Shown here: positions 31,885 through 40,266 of the stretch, in pieces
Position numbering within the stretch: the stretch's first letter is position 1
How the letters are laid out: the number at the start of each line of letters is the position of its first letter
Source: Aequorivita sp. UBA3180
GTDB taxonomy: Bacteria; Bacteroidota; Bacteroidia; Flavobacteriales; Flavobacteriaceae
DNA length: 64,000 nt
Direction: 5' to 3'
Assembly (NCBI GenBank): GCA_002364215.1
Contig: DEXQ01000007.1
Location: forward strand, 62,001-126,000
Position numbers and translations under genes: made by a program
Notes under the pieces: model-generated
Databases searched by the model: none
What the model was told of the DNA's origin: nothing
The model's input: only the letters and a program-made list of their open reading frames with translations

Positions 31885-33486
31885 ATGGTCGGTAAAAACC
31901 AAGCTACAAAAACGATTTCAGTTGAAAAATACGGAATCAAAAACGCAAAAGTTAAATATCAACTTTCTTCTGAAGAACTTCACAACGAAACATTGCAAAA
32001 AGATCAAGGAAAAGAAGCTGCGAGCGGCGCCTTGGCAGTAAATACTGGAGAATTTACAGGAAGATCCCCAAAAGACAGATTTATCGTAAAAGATGATGTT
32101 ACGCGCGACAAGGTGTGGTGGGGAAACATAAATATTCCATTTCCTCCAGATATGTTTGACCGGCTTTATGATAAAGTTGTAAATTATCTTTCTGAAAAGG
32201 AAATTTACGTGCGCGACAGTTATGCTTGCGCCGATGAAAAATACAAGCTGAACATTCGTGTAATTAACGAAACGCCGTGGTCCAATATGTTTGCCCACAA
32301 TATGTTTCTTCGTCCTAACGAGGAAGAATTAGCTTCCTTTGATCCGGAATGGATTATTGTAAACGCACCAGGTTTTACTGCTGATCCTGAAGTTGACGGA
32401 ACGAGACAACATAACTTTGCGATTCTAAACTTTACCAGAAAAATTGCATTAATTGGCGGAACTGGTTACACTGGGGAAATTAAAAAAGGTATATTCTCTG
32501 CCCTTAACTTTATTCTTCCAGTATATAAAAATACAATGCCAATGCACTGCTCTGCCAACGTTGGCGGAGATGGCGAGACAGCGATTTTCTTCGGTCTTTC
32601 CGGAACCGGTAAAACTACCCTTTCTGCAGATCCAAATCGTAAATTAATTGGCGATGACGAGCACGGATGGACTGAGGATAACAAAATCTTCAATTTTGAA
32701 GGTGGTTGCTACGCAAAGGTGATTAACCTTTCCGAAGAAAATGAGCCAGATATCTACAATGCCATTAAGCCTGGGGCTATTTTAGAAAATGTGGTAATGA
32801 ACGAAAATGGCGAAGTTGATTATGCCGATACATCAATTACTCAAAATACTAGGGTAAGTTATCCTATCTATCACATCAATAATATCCAGGTTCCGTCAAT
32901 TGGTCACAATCCAAAGAATATATTCTTTTTAACGGCAGATGCATTTGGTGTTTTGCCTCCTATTTCAAAATTAACTCCAGGGCAGGCAGCCTATCATTTC
33001 ATTAGTGGTTATACTGCGAAGGTTGCAGGAACTGAGGAAGGTATCAATGAGCCAACCCCAAACTTCTCTGCATGTTTTGGAGCGCCATTTATGCCCCTTC
33101 ACCCAACAGAATATGCTGAAATGTTGAGTAAGAAAATGAAAGATTCCGGGGTTAATGTTTGGTTAATCAATACTGGATGGACCGGCGGTCCTTACGGAGT
33201 AGGTAGTAGAATGAAGCTGAAATACACAAGAGCTATGATTGCTGCAGCTTTGGAAGGAAAGTTGAAAGATGTGGAGTTTGAAAAACATCCAATTTTTAAC
33301 CTTATGATGCCGAAATCGTGCCCAAATGTTCCTTCAGAAATTTTAAATCCGAAGGAAACTTGGAAAAACAAAAAGGCTTATGACATTCAAGCGAAGGAAT
33401 TGGCGAATTCATTTAAAGAGAATTTCACCAAGTTTGAAGCCTATGCTAATGAAGAAATTCTTTCCGGAGCTCCTGCTTCGGCATAG
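31885..33486 (+). CDS. pckA: Phosphoenolpyruvate carboxykinase (ATP)
   Basis: Converts oxaloacetate and ATP to phosphoenolpyruvate, ADP and CO2 at the entry to gluconeogenesis. About 533 residues from ATG 31885 (MVGKNQATKTISVEKYG). Seen: the substrate arginine segment GEFTGRSPKDRFIV, MHCSANVGGDGETAIFFGLSGTGKTTLS with the P-loop, LIGDDEHGW (metal site), NTRVSYPIYHI and NTGWTGGPYGVGSRM. Followed by a strong bidirectional hairpin that also serves the convergent hemD gene. Confidence 0.98.
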   Translation: MVGKNQATKTISVEKYGIKNAKVKYQLSSEELHNETLQKDQGKEAASGALAVNTGEFTGRSPKDRFIVKDDVTRDKVWWGNINIPFPPDMFDRLYDKVVNYLSEKEIYVRDSYACADEKYKLNIRVINETPWSNMFAHNMFLRPNEEELASFDPEWIIVNAPGFTADPEVDGTRQHNFAILNFTRKIALIGGTGYTGEIKKGIFSALNFILPVYKNTMPMHCSANVGGDGETAIFFGLSGTGKTTLSADPNRKLIGDDEHGWTEDNKIFNFEGGCYAKVINLSEENEPDIYNAIKPGAILENVVMNENGEVDYADTSITQNTRVSYPIYHINNIQVPSIGHNPKNIFFLTADAFGVLPPISKLTPGQAAYHFISGYTAKVAGTEEGINEPTPNFSACFGAPFMPLHPTEYAEMLSKKMKDSGVNVWLINTGWTGGPYGVGSRMKLKYTRAMIAAALEGKLKDVEFEKHPIFNLMMPKSCPNVPSEILNPKETWKNKKAYDIQAKELANSFKENFTKFEAYANEEILSGAPASA

Positions 33487-33503
33487 CATAAAAATATCTT
33501 TAA

Positions 33504-33540
33504 TTAAAAAAGGCTTGCCATTGCGGCAAGCCTTTTTTAA
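33504..33540. terminator. Bidirectional terminator between pckA and hemD
   Basis: AAGGCTTGCC and GGCAAGCCTT form a 10-bp stem with an A-run before and a T-run after, able to stop transcription from both sides. Confidence 0.9.
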
Positions 33541-33557
33541 TTGCAACTAAATCGAGC

Positions 33558-34307
33558 TTATTTCTTGTTGTTCACTTCCTTGATGTACTTTTCCAAAGCC
33601 ATCGTCATAGAAGGAGTTTCAGGGGTTGGGGCCTGTATGTCAACTCGTAAACCTACTTCGGTCGCGGCTTTTACGGTTGTATTCCCAAATACTGCAATGC
33701 GCGTTTCGTTCTGTTCGAAATCGGGAAAATTTTCCAACAGGGACTGTATTCCACTGGGGCTGAAAAAAACCAAAATATCATAATATACATCGCGCAAATC
33801 TGAAAGATCACTAATTACGGTTTTGTAAAAAGTAGCTTCTTTCCAATCAACCTTCAATTCGTTAAGTACTTCAGGGACTTCCGGCTTCAATTTATCTGAG
33901 GATGGAAGTAGAAATTTTTCGTTTTTATATTTTTTAATAAGTGGTGCAAGTTCAGAAAAGGTTCTTTTTCCCACATAAATCTTACGCTTTCTGTACACAA
34001 CATATTTTTGGAGATAATAGGCTACCGCTTCGCTCAAGCAGAAATATTTCATACTGTCTGGCACCTTAAAGCGCAGCTCTTCTGCAATTCTAAAATAATG
34101 GTCTACAGAATTACGGCTGGTAAGAATAATGGCCGTGTAATTAGTAAGGTCAACTTTTTGGGCCCGTACATCTTTTCCTGACACACCTTCAACATGTATG
34201 AAAGGCCGAAAATCTATTTTTACCTTTTGTTTTTCTATTAAATCAAAATATGGAGAATTCTCAATTTTAGGCTCGGGCTGGGAAACCAAAATAGTTTTCA
34301 CTTTCAT
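33558..34307 (-). CDS. hemD: Uroporphyrinogen-III synthase
   Basis: Cyclises hydroxymethylbilane to uroporphyrinogen III in tetrapyrrole synthesis. 249 residues; the family is weakly conserved in sequence. Seen: TILVSQPEPKIENSPYF, DLTNYTAIILTSRNSVDHYF (the first-domain TSxN-x-V motif), FCLSEAVAYYLQ, FLLPSSDK, VFFSPSGIQSLLENF and AVFGNTTVKAATEVGL, which follow the two-lobed HemD order. The DUF4271 gene lies 32 nt upstream on the same strand, a pairing seen in Flavobacteriia. Confidence 0.9.
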   Translation of the reverse strand: MKVKTILVSQPEPKIENSPYFDLIEKQKVKIDFRPFIHVEGVSGKDVRAQKVDLTNYTAIILTSRNSVDHYFRIAEELRFKVPDSMKYFCLSEAVAYYLQKYVVYRKRKIYVGKRTFSELAPLIKKYKNEKFLLPSSDKLKPEVPEVLNELKVDWKEATFYKTVISDLSDLRDVYYDILVFFSPSGIQSLLENFPDFEQNETRIAVFGNTTVKAATEVGLRVDIQAPTPETPSMTMALEKYIKEVNNKK

Positions 34308-34339
34308 AGATAGTCCTGCTTTTTTTTAAATATTACGCC

Positions 34340-35047
34340 TTAAACAAAGCTTTTGTAAAGGATAATATAAGGTGAAATTTCAAGTGCGCAAAGATACAAA
34401 ATAAAATAGAAGAAATTGCTTAATATCAATTTTCCGTTTTTCTTATAGCTGTAAAGCAGCGCAATAGCGTTGAGTGTTAATAAACTTCCACCAAAAATAA
34501 GCAACCCTAGAGAGGTAGGAGGGTAAATATAAAGAAAGAAAAGGTTGCCGACGAAAAACAAAATGCCCAAAAAATTGCGATAACTCAATTTTTGGTAGAG
34601 ATAATTGTTGATGATCGCATCCATCGAAAAAATATTCGCCACAATTTTTTCCATAGAAAATTTTATCAAAACAAACACACTGTACGCTGTGCAAATTTGA
34701 AGAAAAAGCCACTCATTTTGTTGAACTTCAGTAGGATTGAAAACCCTAAAAAACAAATAAACAAAAATGGAAACACATACTATTTGTACCGCAAATAGCA
34801 TCATGTTAAAAGGATGGTTCAATTCATCATTTTTGCCGTGCACAAAAAAATACTGGTTGGTCAAGGGGAGCAGGGAAAATTCGTAAAATCTTTTTGGATA
34901 GAAATACTTTGCCAGCGCCAAAAGTACAAAGCATGCCAATAACATATAGGTAGCCCAATCGGTTGAGTTTATAAGTCTTTCGCTGAAATCCACCTTCAAT
35001 TTTTTGGTAAAGGTACTGTAAAATATTTTTCCTTTTTTAGCGCTCAA
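34340..35047 (-). CDS. DUF4271 membrane protein (TTG start)
   Basis: A 235-residue protein with about six transmembrane segments of the DUF4271 family. Seen: DWATYMLLACFVLLALAKYFYPKRFYEF read in parts, LLPLTNQYF, FVLIKFSMEKIVANIF and the C-terminal LCALEISPYIILYK. The only start codon that keeps the N-terminal region is TTG at 35047, immediately after an in-frame TAA. It shares an operon with hemD. A link to heme synthesis or envelope is unproven. Confidence 0.85.
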   Translation of the reverse strand: MSAKKGKIFYSTFTKKLKVDFSERLINSTDWATYMLLACFVLLALAKYFYPKRFYEFSLLPLTNQYFFVHGKNDELNHPFNMMLFAVQIVCVSIFVYLFFRVFNPTEVQQNEWLFLQICTAYSVFVLIKFSMEKIVANIFSMDAIINNYLYQKLSYRNFLGILFFVGNLFFLYIYPPTSLGLLIFGGSLLTLNAIALLYSYKKNGKLILSNFFYFILYLCALEISPYIILYKSFV

Positions 35048-35084
35048 TTAGAATTTACTTCACATTTATTTATTAAAAAAAAGG

Positions 35085-35092
35085 TACTTTTG
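35085..35092 (+). promoter_or_regulatory. Putative -7 element of the mannosyltransferase gene
   Basis: TACTTTTG fits TAnnTTTG, 15 bp before the ATG at 35108; upstream is an A/T-rich stretch without a clear -33 box. Confidence 0.45.
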
Positions 35093-35107
35093 CGCTAAAA
35101 TAGCAGT

Positions 35108-35857
35108 ATGTCCAAGGCGGTAGTGGTGGTGCCAACCTACAATGAAATTGAAAATATAGAGCGACTGCTGCGTACTGTTTTTTCATTGCAACGTGAATTT
35201 CACGTTTTGGTTGTAGATGACAATTCACCCGATGGCACCGCAACAGTGGTTGAGGAAAATTTCAAAACCTATCCCGAAAAACTTTTTTTGCTGAAAAGAG
35301 CCGAAAAAAACGGTTTGGGAACTGCTTATATTGCTGGCTTTAAGTGGGCTTTGCAAAATGGGTATGATTACATTTTTGAAATGGATGCCGATTTTTCGCA
35401 CAACCCCAACGATCTTATCAGGCTTTTCAACGCCTGCCACAAAGGCGGTAGTGATGTGGCAATAGGGTCACGTTATGTAAAGGGCGTTAATGTGGTAAAC
35501 TGGCCCATGAGCAGGGTTTTAATGTCGTGGCTGGCCTCAAAATATGTAAGGTTTGTAATGGGGATCGACATTTATGATACCACAGCCGGATTTATTTGTT
35601 ACCGAAGAAGAGTGCTGCAGAAAATAAACTTGGACAACATTCGTTTTGTGGGCTATGCTTTTCAGATTGAAATGAAATTTAAAGCGTATTTAAGCAAATT
35701 CAAGATTGAGGAAGTGCCCGTAATATTTACCGATCGCACAAAGGGCGAATCAAAAATGAGTTCGGGAATTATTTCCGAAGCTATTTTTGGAGTGATAGTA
35801 ATGAAATTTAAAAGTGTGTTTAATAAGAAAAGGTTTAATAAAACATCATTCCATTAA
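35108..35857 (+). CDS. Polyprenol monophosphomannose synthase-like glycosyltransferase
   Basis: GT2 glycosyltransferase transferring a sugar (mannose in characterised relatives) from a nucleotide sugar to a polyprenyl phosphate. 249 residues without a C-terminal membrane domain. Seen: VVVPTYNEIENIERLL, VVDDNSPDGT, GLGTAYIAGFKWAL, the DxD motif in FEMDADFSHNP, VAIGSRYVKG and FTDRTKGESKMS. The product would feed protein or glycan O-mannosylation, which is known in Flavobacteriia; the acceptor here is inferred. pyrC begins 65 bp downstream. Confidence 0.92.
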   Translation: MSKAVVVVPTYNEIENIERLLRTVFSLQREFHVLVVDDNSPDGTATVVEENFKTYPEKLFLLKRAEKNGLGTAYIAGFKWALQNGYDYIFEMDADFSHNPNDLIRLFNACHKGGSDVAIGSRYVKGVNVVNWPMSRVLMSWLASKYVRFVMGIDIYDTTAGFICYRRRVLQKINLDNIRFVGYAFQIEMKFKAYLSKFKIEEVPVIFTDRTKGESKMSSGIISEAIFGVIVMKFKSVFNKKRFNKTSFH

Positions 35858-35922
35858 ACATAAATGAGAAATGAATGGCGAGTTATTCCATTCGTAAGAT
35901 TTAAAAAGAAGATAACACCCAA

Positions 35923-37263
35923 ATGAAAGCAGTTTTAATTAAAAACGCAAATATTGTAAACGAAGGAAAAATCGTAAAAGGTGACGTACTTGTACAGGAT
36001 GGCCGCATTGCGGAAATTTCCGAAACCATCAGTGCAAAATCTGCCGATACGAAAGTGATTGATGCAGACGGAAGCTATTTGCTGCCGGGAATGATAGATG
36101 ACCAAGTGCATTTTCGCGAGCCCGGATTGACGCACAAAGCTAACATTGAAACTGAATCAAAAGCTGCAGTTGCGGGCGGAATTACCTCTTTTATTGAAAT
36201 GCCGAACACCGTTCCGCAAGCCACAACCATTGAATTATTGGAAGAAAAATTTGATATCGCATCCAAAACTTCTTGGGCCAATTATTCCTTTATGTTTGGC
36301 GGCACAAATGATAATCTGGATGAAATTTTAAAAGTAGATCCCCAGAAAGTAGCCGGGTTGAAATTATTTTTAGGCTCTTCCACAGGAAACATGCTGGTGG
36401 ATGATCCTAAAACACTGGAAGAAATCTTCAGCAAAACCAAATTGCTTATTTCGGCACATTGCGAAGACGAGGGCACCATCAAAGGGAATTTAGAAAAATA
36501 TAAAGCCGAATACGGAGAAGATATTCCAATAGAACTTCACCCAAAAATACGTAGTGAGGAGGCTTGCTATATTTCTTCTTCAAAAGCCATAAAACTGGCC
36601 GAGAAGACAGGGGCTCGACTTCATGTTTTTCACCTTTCAACCGAAAAAGAGACGCATCTTTTCAGTAATAAAAAACCTCTTGCTGAAAAGAAAATCACGG
36701 CAGAAGTTTGCATTCACCATTTGTGGTTTACGGATGCCGATTATAAAACAAAAGGTACCAAAATAAAATGGAACCCAGCCGTAAAAACAGAAAAGGACAA
36801 AGATGGATTACTTAAAGCACTGCTGGACGATCGAATAGACGTGATTGCTACAGACCACGCACCGCATACCTTGGAAGAGAAAAACAATAAATATCTAAAT
36901 GCCCCTTCTGGTGGGCCGTTGGTGCAGCATGCATTGGTTGCTCTTTTGGAGATGTACCACAAAGGGAAAATTTCATTGGAAAAAATCGTAGAAAAAACCG
37001 CGCACAACCCAGCGATTTTGTTTCAAATAAAGGAACGTGGATACATTCGAAAAGGCTACAAAGCAGACTTGGTTTTGGTTGATCTTAACTCGCCTTGGAC
37101 TGTTAAAAAGGAAAATCTACTCTATAAGTGCGGTTGGTCTCCTTTTGAAGGAACAATCTTTAAATCGCGGGTAACACATACGTTGGTTAACGGGGTTGTG
37201 GTTTATGAAAATTCAAAGTTCCCAAACAAAAGCAATCCGGAAAGACTTACCTTTAACAGATAA
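35923..37263 (+). CDS. pyrC: Dihydroorotase, with Gln in the first metal-ligand position
   Basis: Amidohydrolase closing carbamoyl-aspartate to dihydroorotate in pyrimidine synthesis; 446 residues of the long (class I) type. Seen: the N-terminal composite-barrel part, GMIDDQVHFREPGLTHKANI near residue 60, GGITSFIEMPNT, ISAHCEDEGTI, LHVFHLSTEKE and DVIATDHAPHTLEEK with the catalytic Asp. The usual H-x-H of the first strand reads Q-V-H, a departure from the classical binuclear zinc site. Other catalytic elements are present. The stop overlaps the start of the DUF4296 gene (TAATG). Alternative: an allantoinase-like or non-catalytic paralogue. Confidence 0.88.
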   Translation: MKAVLIKNANIVNEGKIVKGDVLVQDGRIAEISETISAKSADTKVIDADGSYLLPGMIDDQVHFREPGLTHKANIETESKAAVAGGITSFIEMPNTVPQATTIELLEEKFDIASKTSWANYSFMFGGTNDNLDEILKVDPQKVAGLKLFLGSSTGNMLVDDPKTLEEIFSKTKLLISAHCEDEGTIKGNLEKYKAEYGEDIPIELHPKIRSEEACYISSSKAIKLAEKTGARLHVFHLSTEKETHLFSNKKPLAEKKITAEVCIHHLWFTDADYKTKGTKIKWNPAVKTEKDKDGLLKALLDDRIDVIATDHAPHTLEEKNNKYLNAPSGGPLVQHALVALLEMYHKGKISLEKIVEKTAHNPAILFQIKERGYIRKGYKADLVLVDLNSPWTVKKENLLYKCGWSPFEGTIFKSRVTHTLVNGVVVYENSKFPNKSNPERLTFNR

Positions 37264-37694
37264 TGAAACAACTACTGCTTCTTTCCCTATTGGTTTTAAG
37301 CTTTACTGGCTGTCAAAATGTAGCACAGCCTGAAAAGCCAAAAGACCTTATTTCAAAAGAAAAAATGGTCGATTTGCTTACTGAGGCTTATTTGGCAAAT
37401 GCAGCACGAAGCGTAAACAATCAAGCTATTGTGGATAAGGGAATAAAAATAGATTCCTTAATTTACAAAAATTTTAGGGTGGACAGTCTTCAATTCGCAA
37501 ATAGTAATGCCTACTATGCAGCCGATGTGAATACCTATATGGAAATTTTTCAAAAAGTTGAGGCTAGACTTGTAACTATGCAAAAGAAAATGGACAGTAT
37601 TCGCGAAGCCGATAAAAATAGAAAAGACAGTATAGGAAAACGAAAATTTGAAGAAAATGTAAGTGCCGAACCTGTAAGGGACAGTTTAATTTGA
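37263..37694 (+). CDS. DUF4296 lipoprotein
   Basis: A 143-residue lipoprotein: lipobox LSFTGCQNV with Cys near residue 17, then LISKEKMVDLLTEAYLANAAR, IDSLIYKNFRVDSLQF, YYAADVNTYMEIFQKVEARL and a charged coiled-coil tail. Matches DUF4296, common downstream of pyrC and a mannosyltransferase in Flavobacteriia. The start overlaps the pyrC stop by one base. It ends tail to tail with the SDR gene (9-nt overlap). Function unknown. Confidence 0.88.
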   Translation: MKQLLLLSLLVLSFTGCQNVAQPEKPKDLISKEKMVDLLTEAYLANAARSVNNQAIVDKGIKIDSLIYKNFRVDSLQFANSNAYYAADVNTYMEIFQKVEARLVTMQKKMDSIREADKNRKDSIGKRKFEENVSAEPVRDSLI

Positions 37695-38696
37695 TGTTTT
37701 TTTCTTTTCCGCGACAACCCTTTTTAACGTTTCTTCCGTAGGTGTAAATTGAAAACCAAGCGTGTTTTTAATTTTAAACATATCATACAGCGAAATTGTA
37801 AACATAGACCGGACCGTAGCTTTTACAATCCTTCTTTTTGTATTGAATAGCTTATTCGAGAGCCAATCCATTCCACTTAAAAAAAACATTATGTTCTTTG
37901 GAAGCTTTTTTGTGGGCGGTTTTTTATCAAACATTGGCGCTAGCCTTGTAAGCAAATCCTTGTAGGTTAGGTTTTCACCCACTAAAATAAATTGCTCATT
38001 TTTCACTTCAGAATTCATTAAAAGTATCATTGTCTTCACAACATCTTGTACGTCTACTATGCCCATTGCTCCCGAGGGGTAAAATGGAATGCCACTTGCG
38101 CCCAAAGAAATTATAATACTGCTTCCGCCTCCATCTGGTGATGTTCCCAAAATCAACCCGGGATTTACAATTACAGCATCCAAGCCTTCTTGGGTGCCAC
38201 GCCATATTTCCATTTCGGCACCATACTTAGTTATGCCGTACACGCTATTTTTAGCGTCAGGATTCCAGGGCGTTTCTTCGGAAATTAATTGATCTTTTAA
38301 ATTGCTTCCCAAAGTGGCAACAGAACTTACATAGCAAAGTTTTTCAATGTTACTGGCCAAACAGAGATTTACAATATTTGCTGTGCCCTCCACATTGGCT
38401 TTTTTGAGCACTTTGTATTTTGAGGGATCAAAACTTATGAAAGCTGCGCAATGGTACACTTTTATAATATTTTCAAAAGCGAGCGTCAACGCAGGAATAT
38501 CCGTAATGTTCGCTTCAACCCATTCAATTTTATTGAATAGTGAATCCACTTCCGCAGTATAAAGCGCAAAAACCTTTTTTACAGCCTTTATGTTACTGTT
38601 CTTTCTGTGAATGGCGCGTACGTTCGCGTTTTCCTTCAACAGAAAATACAACAGATGTGAACCTACTAAGCCTGTGCCACCGGTAACTAATATCAT
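37686..38696 (-). CDS. Extended SDR (NAD-dependent epimerase/dehydratase)
   Basis: A 336-residue extended short-chain dehydrogenase. Seen: the Rossmann motif ILVTGGTGLVGSHLLYFLL, VYHCAAFISFDPSKY, CYVSSVATLGSN and the active-site YGITKYGAEMEIW (Y-x-x-x-K), and VDVQDVVKTMILLM. The VNPGLILGTSPDGGGSS segment is like that of dihydroflavonol-4-reductase/3-beta-HSD-type members. The substrate cannot be read. It is divergent from tyrS. Confidence 0.9.
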   Translation of the reverse strand: MILVTGGTGLVGSHLLYFLLKENANVRAIHRKNSNIKAVKKVFALYTAEVDSLFNKIEWVEANITDIPALTLAFENIIKVYHCAAFISFDPSKYKVLKKANVEGTANIVNLCLASNIEKLCYVSSVATLGSNLKDQLISEETPWNPDAKNSVYGITKYGAEMEIWRGTQEGLDAVIVNPGLILGTSPDGGGSSIIISLGASGIPFYPSGAMGIVDVQDVVKTMILLMNSEVKNEQFILVGENLTYKDLLTRLAPMFDKKPPTKKLPKNIMFFLSGMDWLSNKLFNTKRRIVKATVRSMFTISLYDMFKIKNTLGFQFTPTEETLKRVVAEKKKTSN

Positions 38697-38779
38697 AAAG
38701 CGAAAATACTGTTTTTTACTGAAGAAATTTTAGCAGACCATATTCAGCACTTCCATTCTGAATTATTCATTGAGAACCC

Positions 38780-38787
38780 TATCTTTG
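38780..38787 (+). promoter_or_regulatory. Putative -7 element of tyrS
   Basis: TATCTTTG fits TAnnTTTG, 16 bp before the tyrS ATG; the -33 position reads TTCTG, a partial match. Confidence 0.5.
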
Positions 38788-38803
38788 CACAAAATTTATA
38801 GAA

Positions 38804-40102
38804 ATGAAGCTGAAAAATTTCGTTGAAGAACTACAATGGCGTGGCATGGTACACGATGTAATGCCCGAAACCGAAGCACACCTTATGGAAACCATGCGAT
38901 CTGCATATGTAGGATTTGACCCTACGGCTGATTCGCTGCACATTGGCAACTTGGTGCCCATTATGCTTTTGTCTTTCTATCAACGCTGTGGTCACAAACC
39001 AGTGGCATTGGTAGGCGGTGCCACGGGAATGATTGGTGATCCTTCGGGGAAAAGCGCCGAAAGAAATCTGCTGGATGAAGCTGCCTTACGCCACAACCAA
39101 GAGTGTGTGAAAAATCAGCTTTCCCAATTTCTGGATTTTTCTTCGGGTGCCGAAAACCAAGCAGTAATGGTGAATAATTACGATTGGATGAAGGAGTTTT
39201 CGTTTCTTGATTTTATCAGAAATGTGGGCAAGCACATTACCGTAAATTATATGATGGCCAAGGATTCCGTAAAAACGAGATTGAGCGGCGAGAGTGCTGA
39301 CGGACTTTCGTTTACCGAATTTACCTATCAATTAATACAGGGCTACGATTTTCTTCACCTTTACAGAAATCAAAATTGTACCCTGCAAATGGGCGGTAGC
39401 GACCAGTGGGGAAATATTACAACCGGAACGGAGTTAATACGAAGAATTGCTGGTGGAAAAGGGTATGCGTTAACCTGCCCGCTGATTACAAAAAGTGACG
39501 GCAGCAAATTTGGAAAAAGTGAAGGTGGAAATATTTGGCTGGACGCCAACAGAACGTCACCTTATAAATTTTACCAATACTGGCTGAACACCAGCGATGA
39601 TGATGCCGAAAAGTATATTAAGATTTTTACTTTTTTAGATAAAGAAACCATTGAAACTCTAATTGCTGAACAAAAGGAAGCGCCCCACACGCGTTTGCTC
39701 CAAAAACGCTTGGCGAAGGAGGTCACCACAACGGTGCACAGTGCCGATGAGTTTGAAAAGGTCGTAAAGGCTTCGGAAATATTATTTGGGAATTCAACTT
39801 CCGAAGATTTGAAAACACTTGACGAAAAAACTTTTCTCGATGTTTTTGACGGTGTGCCACAGGCCGAGATTTCAGAAGAAGAAGTAAAATCAGGGGTTGA
39901 TATTATTGCAGCTTTGGCAGAAAAAACAGGCTTTTTAAAATCGAATGGTGAAGCACGACGAGCATTGAAGGAAAATTCAATTTCAGTAAACAAAGAAAAG
40001 GTTTCCGATGGTTATACTATTTCTGAAAATGATTTAATAAATGGCCAATTTGTCCTTTTGCAAAGAGGTAAGAAAAACTACTTTATTATTAAGGTGGTTT
40101 AA
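38804..40102 (+). CDS. tyrS: Tyrosyl-tRNA synthetase
   Basis: Class I synthetase charging tRNA-Tyr, 432 residues. Seen: YVGFDPTADSLHIGNLVPI with the HIGH-box variant HIGN, GGATGMIGDPSGKS, the tyrosine pocket QGYDFLHLY and MGGSDQWGNITTG, the KMSKS variant KFGKSEGG, and a C-terminal S4 RNA-binding domain (GEARRALKENSISVNKEKV). Followed by a hairpin. Single-gene unit. Confidence 0.98.
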   Translation: MKLKNFVEELQWRGMVHDVMPETEAHLMETMRSAYVGFDPTADSLHIGNLVPIMLLSFYQRCGHKPVALVGGATGMIGDPSGKSAERNLLDEAALRHNQECVKNQLSQFLDFSSGAENQAVMVNNYDWMKEFSFLDFIRNVGKHITVNYMMAKDSVKTRLSGESADGLSFTEFTYQLIQGYDFLHLYRNQNCTLQMGGSDQWGNITTGTELIRRIAGGKGYALTCPLITKSDGSKFGKSEGGNIWLDANRTSPYKFYQYWLNTSDDDAEKYIKIFTFLDKETIETLIAEQKEAPHTRLLQKRLAKEVTTTVHSADEFEKVVKASEILFGNSTSEDLKTLDEKTFLDVFDGVPQAEISEEEVKSGVDIIAALAEKTGFLKSNGEARRALKENSISVNKEKVSDGYTISENDLINGQFVLLQRGKKNYFIIKVV

Positions 40103-40123
40103 CTTTAAAGCACGATAATAAAA

Positions 40124-40153
40124 AAATCCCCGGCAAAGATTGCACGGGGATTT
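40124..40153 (+). terminator. Probable terminator after tyrS
   Basis: AAATCCCCG and CGGGGATTT form a 9-bp stem; the T-run behind it is short (TTTCTC). Confidence 0.55.
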
Positions 40154-40266
40154 CTCAATTAACTAACCAACCAAATTATGAAAAATCATCAGTTTTTCAC
40201 AATGGTTTGGTCGAGCATTTATCAAACAACTTACGTTGAATTTCAACAGTTTGTGTTAAAGTTTTT

